NCBI RefSeq assembly: GCF_000717345.1
Contig: NZ_JNZA01000027.1
Span: 1 to 64,000 of the forward strand
From: Streptomyces lydicus
GTDB taxonomy: Bacteria > Actinomycetota > Actinomycetes > Streptomycetales > Streptomycetaceae
DNA length: 64,000 nucleotides
Direction of reading: 5' to 3'
Every line of letters starts with the position of its first letter. Position 1 is the stretch's first letter. Below the pieces are notes generated by a model, which searched no databases, was not told the origin of the DNA, and saw nothing but the letters and a program-made list of their open reading frames with translations. Positions 10,016-18,160 of this stretch are shown piece after piece. The position numbers were made by a program, and so were the translations under genes.

Positions 10016-12949
10016 ATGGACGACGGTCCGGGGCGGGAGCGGCTCCGCTTCACCGTGCTCGGTCCCGTACGGGCCTGGCGCGGCGCAACGCCGCTGGCGG
10101 CGGGCTCCCCGCAGCAGCGGGCGCTGCTCGCCGCACTACTGCTGCGCGGCGGACGCACCGCCACCGCGCCCGAACTCGTCGACGCCCTGTGGGGCGACGA
10201 ACCGCCGCACGCCGCGCTCGCCGCCCTGCGGACGTACGCCTCACGGCTCCGCAAGGCACTGGGCGCGGACGCCGAGGCGCTGGTCAGCGAGTCCGGCGGC
10301 TATGCGATCCGGCCGGTGGACGGCCACCCGCTGGACCTCGACCACGACCACGCCGAGCAGTACGCCGCCGAGGCCGAGAAGGCCAAGGCGTCCGGTGACC
10401 GCGCCCGCGCCCGCGAACTGCTCGACGCGGCCCTGGACCTGTGGGACGGCGAACCGCTGGCCGGCCTCGCCGGTCCGTACGCCGAGACCCAGCGCACCCG
10501 CCTGGAGGAATGGCGGCTGTCCCTGACCGAGACCCGCCTCGAACTCGTCCTGGAGGCCGGCTGCCACGCCGACGCGGTCTCCGAGCTGACCGCGCTCACC
10601 GCCGCGCACCCGCTGCGCGAGCGGCTGCGCGAACTGCTCATGCTGGCGCTGTACCGCAGCGGCCGGCAGGCCGAGGCGCTCGCCGTCTACGCCGACACCC
10701 GGCGGCTGCTCGCCGACGAGCTGGGCGTCGACCCGTGCGCCTCACTCTCCGAGCTGCAGCAGCGGATCCTCCAGGCGGACCCGGACCTGGACGCGCCCGA
10801 CGTCAGCTTCGACACCGACCCCGCCGGCCCCGCCGTGGTGCGCCCGCAGCAACTTCCGGCCACCGTGGCCGACTTCACCGGCCGCGCCTCGTTCGTCTCC
10901 GAACTCGGCGATCAACTCGCCACGGCCGAGGGCAGCGTGATGGCCGTCTCGGCGTTGACCGGCATCGGCGGCGTGGGCAAGACCACCCTCGCCGTCCATG
11001 TCGCCCACGCCGCCCGCGACCACTTCCCCGACGGGCAGCTTTACGTCGACCTCCAGGGCGCAGGGGACAACCCGTCCGAGCCGGTGGCCGTCCTCGGTGC
11101 CTTCCTGCGCGCGCTGGGCACGCCCGACGCCTCCATCCCCGACGGCCTGGCGGAGCGCTCCGCCCTCTACCGCTCCACCCTCGCCGGCCGGCGCGTGCTG
11201 GCGCTCCTGGACAACGCCCGGGACGCCTCCCAGGTCCGGCCGCTGCTGCCCGGCATGGAGGGGTGCGCCGCCCTGGTCACCAGCCGCGCCCGCATGATCG
11301 ACCTGGCCGGCGCGCACCTCATCGACCTCGATGTGATGAGCCCGGAGGAGGCGCTCGCGCTCTTCACCCGCATCGTCGGCGAGGAGCGCGTCACCTCGGA
11401 GCGGCAGGCCGCCATGGCCGTCGTCGGGGCCTGCGGCTTCCTGCCGCTGGCCATCCGCATCGCCGCCTCCCGGCTGGCCGCCCGCCGTACGTGGACGGTC
11501 TCCATCCTGGCGACCAAGCTCGCCGACGAGCGCCGCCGCCTGGACGAACTGCGGGCCGGCGACCTCGCCGTGAAGGCCACCTTCGAACTGGGCTACAAGC
11601 AGCTGGAGCCGGCGCAGGCCCGCGCCTTCCGGCTGCTGGGTCTGGCGGACGGCCCGGACATCTCGCTCGCCGCGGCCGCCGCCGTACTCGACATGGACGT
11701 CGACGACACCGAGGAACTCCTCGAATCCCTCGTGGACACCTCCCTCCTGGAGTCCGCCGCGCCGGGGCGCTACCGCTACCACGACCTGGTACGCCTCTAC
11801 GCGCGTGCCTGCGCCGAGCGCGACGAACACCCGCCCTCGGAGCGGGATGCCGCGATGTCGCGGCTGCTGGACTTCTACCTGGCGTCGGCCGCCCGGATGT
11901 ACGCGCTGGAGCGCCCCGGTGACCGCCTGATCGTCCACATGGAGGCCACCAGCTACCCCGGCCTCGCCTTCGCCGACCGGGCGGCGGCCCTGGAGTGGCT
12001 CTTCAACGAGGCCGGGTGCCTGCTCGCCTGCGCCCGGCAGTCCAGTGGCGCCGCCACGCTGCGGCGGGCCGCCGATCTGCTGCTGCTCACCAAGGACCTG
12101 GCCGAGTCCGGTGCCGACGCGCTGCAGTACGAGCAGGCCAACGTCGCCCTGCTGACGGCCGCCCGGGAGGCTGCCGACCAGCACGCGGAGGCGCGTTTCC
12201 ACCTCGCGCTCACCTATGTGCGGACGTTGTCGGGACGGCTGGACGAGGCCGACGAGAACGCCAGGTCCGCCATGCTGCTCGGGCTCGCCTCCGAGGACCC
12301 GTACGTGGCCGCGTCCGCGCCCAACGACCGCGGCATCATCGCCAACGCCCAGCACCGGCACGCCGACGCCGAGGGCTACCTCCGCCAGGCGCTGACCGCG
12401 TTCCGCGACGACAACAACCGGCAGTCCGAGGCCAGCGCGCTGTGCAATCTCTCCCGCGTCCACCTGGACACCGGGCGGGTGGACAGCGCCATCGAACTGG
12501 CCGAGGAGGGCCTGGCGATATACCGGCAGCTCGGTGCCAAGCGCCGGCTCGCCAACGGGATGTACGCCCTCGCACTCGCGTACACCCAGGCCATGCGGCT
12601 GGACGAGGCGACCGGGCAGCTGACCGCGGCGCTGGCGATCTTCCGGGACAGCCGGCAGCGCTTCTGGGAGGGGATGACGAACTTCCGGCTCGCCGAGGTC
12701 GAGCTCGCCGCCCGCCGCCCGGCCACCGCCGCGAACCACGCCGAGCAGGCGCTGACCGCGCTGCGCGGCATCGGCGGCGACTCCTGGCGCGCGACGGTGC
12801 TGACGACGCTGGGACGTGCCCTGCACGCGCTCGGACAGACCGGCCGGGCCCGCGTGTGCTGGCAGGAGGCACTGGCGACCTTCGAGCGCCTGGGGTCCTC
12901 GGAAGGCAACGCCGTGCAGGCGCTTCTCACGCCCACCGCGGTCGCATAA
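10016..12949 (+). CDS. afsR: AfsR-type SARP global regulator with NB-ARC and TPR domains
   Basis: The 977-residue protein closely resembles AfsR of Streptomyces coelicolor (993 residues), a pleiotropic activator of secondary metabolism that AfsK phosphorylates. Domains in order are an OmpR-like winged helix (about 10-95), the bacterial transcriptional activator domain (about 100-250), an NB-ARC ATPase with Walker A GIGGVGKTT at 316-324 and the Walker B-like LALLDNA near 397, and C-terminal tetratricopeptide repeats (about 640-970). ATG 10016 is chosen because AGGGGG precedes it and MDDGPGRERLRFTVLGPVRAWRG matches the family opening; an upstream in-frame start has no site. An AfsS-type gene follows directly. 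No regulon palindrome lies in its promoter. Confidence 0.93.
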   Translation: MDDGPGRERLRFTVLGPVRAWRGATPLAAGSPQQRALLAALLLRGGRTATAPELVDALWGDEPPHAALAALRTYASRLRKALGADAEALVSESGGYAIRPVDGHPLDLDHDHAEQYAAEAEKAKASGDRARARELLDAALDLWDGEPLAGLAGPYAETQRTRLEEWRLSLTETRLELVLEAGCHADAVSELTALTAAHPLRERLRELLMLALYRSGRQAEALAVYADTRRLLADELGVDPCASLSELQQRILQADPDLDAPDVSFDTDPAGPAVVRPQQLPATVADFTGRASFVSELGDQLATAEGSVMAVSALTGIGGVGKTTLAVHVAHAARDHFPDGQLYVDLQGAGDNPSEPVAVLGAFLRALGTPDASIPDGLAERSALYRSTLAGRRVLALLDNARDASQVRPLLPGMEGCAALVTSRARMIDLAGAHLIDLDVMSPEEALALFTRIVGEERVTSERQAAMAVVGACGFLPLAIRIAASRLAARRTWTVSILATKLADERRRLDELRAGDLAVKATFELGYKQLEPAQARAFRLLGLADGPDISLAAAAAVLDMDVDDTEELLESLVDTSLLESAAPGRYRYHDLVRLYARACAERDEHPPSERDAAMSRLLDFYLASAARMYALERPGDRLIVHMEATSYPGLAFADRAAALEWLFNEAGCLLACARQSSGAATLRRAADLLLLTKDLAESGADALQYEQANVALLTAAREAADQHAEARFHLALTYVRTLSGRLDEADENARSAMLLGLASEDPYVAASAPNDRGIIANAQHRHADAEGYLRQALTAFRDDNNRQSEASALCNLSRVHLDTGRVDSAIELAEEGLAIYRQLGAKRRLANGMYALALAYTQAMRLDEATGQLTAALAIFRDSRQRFWEGMTNFRLAEVELAARRPATAANHAEQALTALRGIGGDSWRATVLTTLGRALHALGQTGRARVCWQEALATFERLGSSEGNAVQALLTPTAVA

Positions 12950-12956
12950 CGCGTCC

Positions 12957-12994
12957 GTTCATCGGGCGGCTGCGACGTTTATCGATCGTTCATC
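12957..12994 (+). promoter_or_regulatory. Direct repeats resembling an AfsR/PhoP box before afsS
   Basis: Three heptamers, GTTCATC (12957), GTTTATC (12977) and GTTCATC (12988), lie on one face between afsR and afsS. The last two are 11 bp apart, the spacing of SARP and PHO-box direct-repeat units. In S. coelicolor AfsR binds such repeats in the afsS promoter. The matching -10 hexamer is not clear here. Confidence 0.6.
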
Positions 12995-13163
12995 GCGGCG
13001 GGCCACTCTTGTCGTTATCGATCCGCCGCCTCGGGGGGCAAGCGGCTCGGTGCCCAGGCCGCAGAGCTATGGTGAGCGGCCATGCTACGCCCGTCCGGCG
13101 GCCCACGGGGGAGCCGCCGGGCGGTCGACCAAGCAGTAAGCGCCCACACAGGAGTTGATCCCA

Positions 13164-13466
13164 GTGAACGCCGACAACAAGGCACCAGCTACGGGGGAGC
13201 GGGACGTCATCCGTCCCCTGGACAATCACCAGCCCATCATCGGGGCCGGCGTCACGCCGCAGGTGCAGAAGCCGGGCGACCGGGATGTCGTCAGGCCCAT
13301 GGACAACCACCAGCCCATCATCGGGGCCGGTGTCACGCCGCAGGTGAAGCCGGCCGGGGACCGGGACATCGTGCGGCCGATGGACAACCACCAGCCGGTC
13401 GCCACGCCCAGGACCGACGACAATCACCAGCCGAGCCCGGGTAACGGCGCCGCACAGAAGGACTGA
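13164..13466 (+). CDS. afsS: AfsS-type DNHQP-repeat protein
   Basis: This 100-residue hydrophilic protein has no signal peptide and contains four DNHQP motifs (20-24, 47-51, 74-78, 86-90), the first three exactly 27 residues apart in near-identical modules. AfsS proteins are small regulators with T/DNHMP-type repeats that act downstream of AfsR to switch on antibiotic production and respond to nutrient limitation; the molecular mechanism is unknown. It lies just downstream of afsR behind AfsR-type direct repeats, as in S. coelicolor. GTG 13164 is chosen because AGGAG (13150-13154) stands at the right distance; a TTG nine bases upstream is less likely. It is longer than the 63-residue S. coelicolor AfsS because of the duplicated modules. 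Confidence 0.75.
   Translation: MNADNKAPATGERDVIRPLDNHQPIIGAGVTPQVQKPGDRDVVRPMDNHQPIIGAGVTPQVKPAGDRDIVRPMDNHQPVATPRTDDNHQPSPGNGAAQKD
13200..13406 (+). repeat. 81-bp tandem repeat inside afsS
   Basis: Two full 81-bp units (13200-13280, 13281-13361) and a partial third encode RDV(I/V)RP(L/M)DNHQP modules. The DNA copies are almost identical across the DNHQPIIGAGVTPQV part, which points to recent unit duplication. Confidence 0.8.
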
Positions 13467-13722
13467 CGCCGGCACGTCTACGAGTGGCAAAGGCCCGTAG
13501 AACCAACGGGGACCCAGAACCAACGGGGGGACGTTTTCGGGGGATCGCAGGGGCCGATTTCGGTGGCGCGGAGGGGATGCCATCGAAGCCGGTCCCTGCG
13601 GCGTATGCACGCTGCAGTCGCATTGGCGATATGTGCGCCCTTTTCCCAATGATCGAACATCTGCTCGCCATCGCCGCTAGCTTGTCCCGTGAAGAACAGC
13701 CGTACTGCTCCGAGGAGTTGGA

Positions 13723-13917
13723 ATGACCCGCACCGCAAAGGGCCTCATCGTCACCGCCGCCGCGGTGGCCGCGCTGGGCACCGCCGCACTGCCCGCCGTG
13801 GCCGACAGCCACTCGCCCACCCCGCCGCACTCGGCGATGACCCTGGACAACCACGCACCGGTGCCGCCGGCGGACAAGCACACGCCGCTCACGCCCCTGG
13901 ACAACCACATACCCTGA
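13723..13917 (+). CDS. Exported DNHxP-motif peptide (AfsS-like)
   Basis: This 64-residue protein has a clear Sec-type signal peptide: positively charged MTRTAK, a hydrophobic Ala/Val/Leu core, and a likely cleavage after ALPAVA near residue 27. The remaining 37 residues carry LDNHAP, DKHTP and LDNHIP, the same motif as the AfsS-type protein 250 bp upstream. That suggests a secreted relative of AfsS. It has GAGGAGTTGG just before ATG 13723, and a good hairpin terminator follows at 13962. The sequence offers no function. It could be a signalling or cell-surface peptide, or the motif could reflect a shared metal- or partner-binding role; both are guesses. Confidence 0.65.
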   Translation: MTRTAKGLIVTAAAVAALGTAALPAVADSHSPTPPHSAMTLDNHAPVPPADKHTPLTPLDNHIP

Positions 13918-13961
13918 GCCACCGGAGGCCGGGCACGTCCGGCACCCTCGCGAGTCGAGCC

Positions 13962-13995
13962 GGCAGCGGCGCCACGCACCCCGTGGCCCGCTGCC
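13962..13995 (+). terminator. Hairpin terminator after the DNHxP peptide gene
   Basis: Arms GGCAGCGGCGCCACG and CGTGGCCCGCTGCC pair over about 14 bp with one bulge and a 5-nt loop, 44 bp after the stop. No U-tract follows, as is usual for Streptomyces terminators. Confidence 0.6.
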
Positions 13996-14038
13996 GTCGC
14001 CGTTTCCCCCCAGGGCATCAACCCCGCACCGCACCAGA

Positions 14039-14055
14039 CCTGACGCTTCGTCAGC
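14039..14055. promoter_or_regulatory. Regulon palindrome
   Basis: CCTGACG-CTT-CGTCAGC has perfect core arms and lies 57 bp upstream of the acyl-CoA ligase at 14113, after the terminator of the preceding unit. Confidence 0.78.
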
Positions 14056-14112
14056 TCCGGTGCTACAGTCACGCGGCACACCCCCGTCCTGCCCGCAGTC
14101 AGGAGGCGCGCC

Positions 14113-15666
14113 GTGTTCGAAGCCGCTCGTGTGCAGACGCTCTGGGAACTGGTCGAGTACCGGGCGCGGGCCTCCCGCGGGGCGCCGATGTTCTTCGACG
14201 CGGACGGGCGGAGCGTCACCTTCGACGGGGTACGGGACGAGGCGCTGCGGGTGGCGGCCGGCCTGCGGGAGCTGGGGATCGGGGCCGGGAGCCGGGTGGC
14301 CTGGCAGCTGCCGAGCCGGATCGGGACGGTGCTGGTCTCGCTGGCGCTGGCCCGGCTGGGGGCCGTGCAGATCCCCGTCATCCCGCTGCACCGGGAGCGC
14401 GAAGTCGGCTTCGTCCTGGCCGAGTCGGCGGCGGAGTTCGTCCTCGTCCCGGGGGTGTGGCGGGGGTTCGACCACACCGCGATGGCGCGGAAGGTGGCGG
14501 CGGACGGGGTGCGGGTGGTGCCGGTGGAGGACGGGCTGCCGCGGGCGGATCCGGCCGGGGTGCCCGCGGTGGCGCCGGCCGAGGGGACGACCTGGATCTA
14601 CTACACGTCCGGAACGACCGCCGCCCCCAAGGGTGTCGAGCACACCGACGCCACGCTCCTCGCCGGCGGGGTGGGGCTGGCCACCGCACTGGGCATGTCC
14701 GCCCGCGACATCGGCTCGATCGCCTTTCCGTACGCGCACATCGCCGGCCCGGACTACGTCATCGCCATGCTGGTCAGCGGCTTCCCCGCGGTCATCCTCG
14801 ACAGCTTCGAACCGGGCCGGGCGGCGGACGTCTACCGGCGCCGGGGCGTCACCATGGCCGGCGGCAGCACCGCCTTCTACCAGGCGTTCCTGGACGAGTC
14901 CCGGCGCCGTCGGGCGGGGCGGCCGGGGGCCGGGCGGCTGATTCCGTCGCTGCGGCTGCTGTCCGGCGGCGGGGCGCCGCTGCCGCCGGAGCTCTGCACG
15001 GCGGCCCGGCGCGAGCTGGAGTGCGCGATCGTGCACGGGTACGGGATGACCGAGTGCCCGATGATCGCCATGGGCACGCCGTACGACAGCGACGAGCAGC
15101 TGGCCCGGACGGTGGGGAGGCCGGTGGTGGGGGCGGAGATACGGATCGTCCGGCCGGACGGGAGCGGGGCCGCGACCGGGGAGTGCGGTGAGGTGACGCT
15201 CAAGGGACCGATGCTCTTCCGCCGGTACACCGACCCGGCGCTGACCGCCGCCGCGTTCGACGCCGAGGGCTACTTCCACACCGGTGACCTGGGGCTTCTT
15301 CGTCCCGACGGCCATCTGGTGCTGACCGGGCGGCTCAAGGACATCATCATCCGCAAGGGCGAGAACATCTCGGCACAGGAGATCGAGGACCTGATCCACA
15401 CGCATCCGGCGGTGGCGGAGGCGGCGGTGATCGGGCTGCCGGACCGCGAGCGCGGGGAGCGGGTCTGCGCGGTGATCACGCCCGCCGATCCGGCCGCCCC
15501 GCCGCTCGCCCTCGACGCGCTCACCGCGCACCTGCGGGCGGCCGGGCTGATGACGCAGAAGCTGCCGGAGCAGCTGGAGAGCGTCGGGGAGCTGCCGCGC
15601 GGCGGGCCGCTGAACAAGGTGCTGAAGTCCGTACTGCGCGAGCGGTACGCGCGGGGTGCGCGGTGA
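14113..15666 (+). CDS. Acyl-CoA ligase, class I adenylate-forming (cyclohexanecarboxylate-CoA ligase-like)
   Basis: The 517-residue enzyme activates a carboxylic acid with ATP and CoA through an acyl-AMP. It shows the P-loop motif YYTSGTTAAPKG (165-174), HGYGMTECP, the hinge TGRLKDIIIRKGENISAQEIE and a C-terminal catalytic Lys in PLNKVLK (502). Its relatives are ligases for alicyclic and medium-chain acids. GTG 14113 follows a textbook AGGAGG at 14101-14106. A palindrome lies 57 bp upstream. A close paralogue with a frameshift lies at 54731, sharing the YYTSGTT/DIIIRKGENISAQEIE signatures and the same kind of operator. It may be co-transcribed with the small metal-binding protein gene at 15803. 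Confidence 0.88.
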   Translation: MFEAARVQTLWELVEYRARASRGAPMFFDADGRSVTFDGVRDEALRVAAGLRELGIGAGSRVAWQLPSRIGTVLVSLALARLGAVQIPVIPLHREREVGFVLAESAAEFVLVPGVWRGFDHTAMARKVAADGVRVVPVEDGLPRADPAGVPAVAPAEGTTWIYYTSGTTAAPKGVEHTDATLLAGGVGLATALGMSARDIGSIAFPYAHIAGPDYVIAMLVSGFPAVILDSFEPGRAADVYRRRGVTMAGGSTAFYQAFLDESRRRRAGRPGAGRLIPSLRLLSGGGAPLPPELCTAARRELECAIVHGYGMTECPMIAMGTPYDSDEQLARTVGRPVVGAEIRIVRPDGSGAATGECGEVTLKGPMLFRRYTDPALTAAAFDAEGYFHTGDLGLLRPDGHLVLTGRLKDIIIRKGENISAQEIEDLIHTHPAVAEAAVIGLPDRERGERVCAVITPADPAAPPLALDALTAHLRAAGLMTQKLPEQLESVGELPRGGPLNKVLKSVLRERYARGAR

Positions 15667-15802
15667 CCGCGCGGTAGCCGGGTGGTGCGGCGGGCCGTGG
15701 CGGTGTGGCGATGAGTTCACATCGGGGTGGGAGTCTTCACTGGGAGGGCCCGGCCGCGGTGTGCCGGCACGCCCGTACCCGTTGGACGGAAGGACCCGGA
15801 CC

Positions 15803-16396
15803 ATGACCGAGATGATCGACTTCACGGCGCAGACCCGGCTGGTGGCGCGGCTCGCGGAGCGGACGGCCGACGCGCAGCTCGATGCGCCGACCCCGTGCGG
15901 GACGTACGCGGTACGCCACCTCCTGGGCCATCTCGTGGGGCTGAGCGCCGCCTTTCAGGACGTGGCGCGCAAGGAGCTCGGCCCGACGACCAGTACCTCG
16001 CCCAACGCGTTCCGGCCGGATGTGGAGCCCGGCTGGCGGGCCGAGCTGGACCGGAACCTCGCCGGGATGGTGACGGCCTGGCGCGCCCCGGAGGCGTGGG
16101 AGGGGGAGACCCAGGCGGGCGGGGTGCCCCTGCCGGGCGCCGTCGCGGGCCGGATCGCGCTCAACGAGCTGGTGCTGCACGGCTGGGACCTGGCGCGCGC
16201 CACGGACCAGGACTACGCGCCGGACGAGGACAGCCTCGAAGTGTCGTACGCGCTGCTGTCGTCGTGGGCGGCGGCGGACGGGACGAACGGTGGGCTGTTC
16301 GGCACCGCGGTCCCGGTACCGGAGGACGCCCCGCTCCTCGACCGGGTCGTCGGACTCGGCGGTCGCCGGCCGGACTGGACTCCCTCAGCGGCGTAG
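15803..16396 (+). CDS. TIGR03086-type DinB/MDMPI-fold metal-binding protein
   Basis: The 197-residue protein looks like the maleylpyruvate isomerase N-terminal (DinB-like four-helix) family, in which three His ligands bind a divalent metal and many members use mycothiol. The conserved pieces are VRHLLGHLVGLSAAF and NELVLHGWDLARAT, each holding a candidate His ligand. ATG 15803 has GGAAGGA upstream; the frame is open further back without support. It follows the ligase by 136 bp on the same strand and faces the FadD3-like gene. It may be a thiol-transferase or isomerase of unknown substrate. Confidence 0.75.
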   Translation: MTEMIDFTAQTRLVARLAERTADAQLDAPTPCGTYAVRHLLGHLVGLSAAFQDVARKELGPTTSTSPNAFRPDVEPGWRAELDRNLAGMVTAWRAPEAWEGETQAGGVPLPGAVAGRIALNELVLHGWDLARATDQDYAPDEDSLEVSYALLSSWAAADGTNGGLFGTAVPVPEDAPLLDRVVGLGGRRPDWTPSAA

Positions 16397-16460
16397 GCCC
16401 GCCGGGTGGGCGGATCGCGCGGGAGCGGATGCACGGAGCGGGAATGAACAAATAACAGGG

Positions 16461-18053
16461 CTAGGCGCGGGCGGGGCCCGGGAGTCCCTTGCGCAGGTGG
16501 GTCTTGAGGACCTTGCCGCCCGCGTTGCGCGGCAGTTCGGTGACGAAGGCGACCTCCCGCGGCACCTTGTAGTTGGCCATCTCGCGGCGGGACCAGGCGA
16601 TCAGGTCGTCGGCGGTGAGCGAGGAGCCGGCGCGGCGGACCGCGTAGGCCCGGCCGACCTCGCCGAGGCGGGGATCGGGTATCCCGATGACGGCGGCCTC
16701 GGCGATGTCCGGGTGGCGGCACAGGAGTTGCTCTATCTCGGCCGGGTAGGCGTTGAAGCCGCCGACGATGAACATGTCCTTGATGCGGTCGGTGATCCGG
16801 AGGTTGCCGGCCGCGTCGAGGACGCCGACGTCGCCGGTGTGCAGCCAGCCGTCGGCGTCCAGGACCTGCGCGGTCTCCTCGGGGTCCTCGAAGTAGCCGC
16901 CCATCACGTGGTGGCCGCGCACCAGCACCTCGCCGGGCTCGCCGGGCGCGGCGAGGACCCGCACCTCGGTGTCCGGGATCGCCCGGCCGGAGGTCGAGGC
17001 GATGACCTCGGGGGCGTCGCCGCGGCGGCACATCGTGACGATGCCGCTGGCCTCGGAGAGGCCGTACGCCGTCAGGACCGTGCGCACGCCCAGCTCGGCG
17101 TGCAGTTGTTCCACCAGCTGGAGCGGGACCACCGCCGCACCGGTCACCACCAGGCGCAGCGCGCTCAAGTCGTGGGCGGAGCGGGCCGGGTGGTCCAGCA
17201 GGGACCGGTGCAGGGTCGGCGGGCCGGGGAGTACCGAGATCCGCTCGGCGGCGATGTTCGCCAGCGCGGTCTCCACGCTGGACACCGGCTGCGGCACCAT
17301 CACCGCGCCCCGCAGCAGGCACGCGACGATGCCCGCCTTGTAGCCGAAGGTGTGGAAGAACGGGTTGACGATCAGATAGCGGTCGCCCTCGCGCAGCCCC
17401 GCCAGCTCGCTCCACACGCCGTAGCAGCGCAGGGTCTGCGCGTGGGTGATGACCGCGCCCTTGGGCCGGCCGGTGGTGCCCGAGGTGAAGATGATGTCGG
17501 AGGGGGCTGTGGGGGCCACCGCGTCGGCGCGCCGCCGCACCTCCTCACCGGTGATGCCCTCACCGCCCGCGAGGAAGTCCTTCCAGGTCCGGTACCCCTC
17601 GGGCGCGCTGTCCGACAGCACGACCACCTGTTCCAGGTGCGGGAGGCCGGGCGCCGCACGGCGCAGCGAGGCGACGTAGGAGGTGCCGAGGAAGGTGCCG
17701 GTGACGAAGAGCAGCTTGGCGCGGGTGCGGTCCAGGACGTGGGCGGCCTCGGCGCCCTTGAAGCGGGTGTTGACGGGGACGAGGACGGCGCCGGCGGTGA
17801 CCGCCCCGAGGGCGGAGACGATCCAGTCGAGGGTGTTGGGCGCCCATACGGCGACGCGGTCGCCGGGCTCCACCCCGCCGGCCATGCAGGCGGCCGCCGC
17901 CCGCTCCACCCGCTCGCCCAGTTCGGCGTACGAGACGCGGGTGCGGCCCTCGACGACGGCCTCGCGGCTGCCGTACCGCCGGGCGGCCGCGCGCACCAGC
18001 CGGGGCAGGGTGCCGTACTCCAGGTCCGCCCGGGGGTCCTCGTCACCGTGCAT
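16461..18053 (-). CDS. FadD3-like acyl-CoA ligase
   Basis: The 530-residue adenylate-forming ligase closely resembles mycobacterial FadD3, which activates the propionate side chain left after steroid A/B-ring degradation. Shared segments include VNPFFHTFGYKAGIVACLL, SVLPGPPTLHRSLLDHPAR, TAYGLSEASG and RIKDMFIVGGFNAYPAEIE. The P-loop SGTTGRPKG is at 191-199 and the catalytic Lys of AGGKVLK is Lys514. ATG 18053 has GGGAGG upstream. It diverges from the thiolase operon across a single palindrome at 18091. The resemblance suggests a bulky alicyclic acid as substrate, but ring-cleavage genes of steroid pathways are not in the window, so the exact substrate is unknown. Confidence 0.87.
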   Translation of the reverse strand: MHGDEDPRADLEYGTLPRLVRAAARRYGSREAVVEGRTRVSYAELGERVERAAAACMAGGVEPGDRVAVWAPNTLDWIVSALGAVTAGAVLVPVNTRFKGAEAAHVLDRTRAKLLFVTGTFLGTSYVASLRRAAPGLPHLEQVVVLSDSAPEGYRTWKDFLAGGEGITGEEVRRRADAVAPTAPSDIIFTSGTTGRPKGAVITHAQTLRCYGVWSELAGLREGDRYLIVNPFFHTFGYKAGIVACLLRGAVMVPQPVSSVETALANIAAERISVLPGPPTLHRSLLDHPARSAHDLSALRLVVTGAAVVPLQLVEQLHAELGVRTVLTAYGLSEASGIVTMCRRGDAPEVIASTSGRAIPDTEVRVLAAPGEPGEVLVRGHHVMGGYFEDPEETAQVLDADGWLHTGDVGVLDAAGNLRITDRIKDMFIVGGFNAYPAEIEQLLCRHPDIAEAAVIGIPDPRLGEVGRAYAVRRAGSSLTADDLIAWSRREMANYKVPREVAFVTELPRNAGGKVLKTHLRKGLPGPARA

Positions 18054-18090
18054 CTCGACCGCCTCCCGCCGAAGAGCCGCTGAACCACTA

Positions 18091-18107
18091 GCTGACTGTC
18101 CGTCAGA
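18091..18107. promoter_or_regulatory. Regulon palindrome in a divergent promoter
   Basis: GCTGACT-GTC-CGTCAGA has one arm deviation. It lies between the divergent starts of the FadD3-like ligase (18053) and the thiolase (18161) and could control both. Confidence 0.73.
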
Positions 18108-18160
18108 TTAGCGGTAGCCTCCTCCGCTGTCAGCACTGACGACCGACCACGGAGGTGGCG

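Noticed and set aside
13200..13406. Tandem repeats that could suggest a CRISPR array
   Set aside because: The units are contiguous, in frame and encode DNHQP modules; there are no unique spacers.
13484..13726. 80-codon frame ending 4 bp into the exported DNHxP peptide gene
   Set aside because: No ribosome site, poor third-position GC and no family resemblance; it lies in what should be the promoter region of the peptide gene.
18129..18140. GTCAG-CA-CTGAC palindrome near the thiolase start
   Set aside because: Opposite arm order and a 2-bp spacer differ from the regulon motif; it probably reflects chance next to the true site at 18091.
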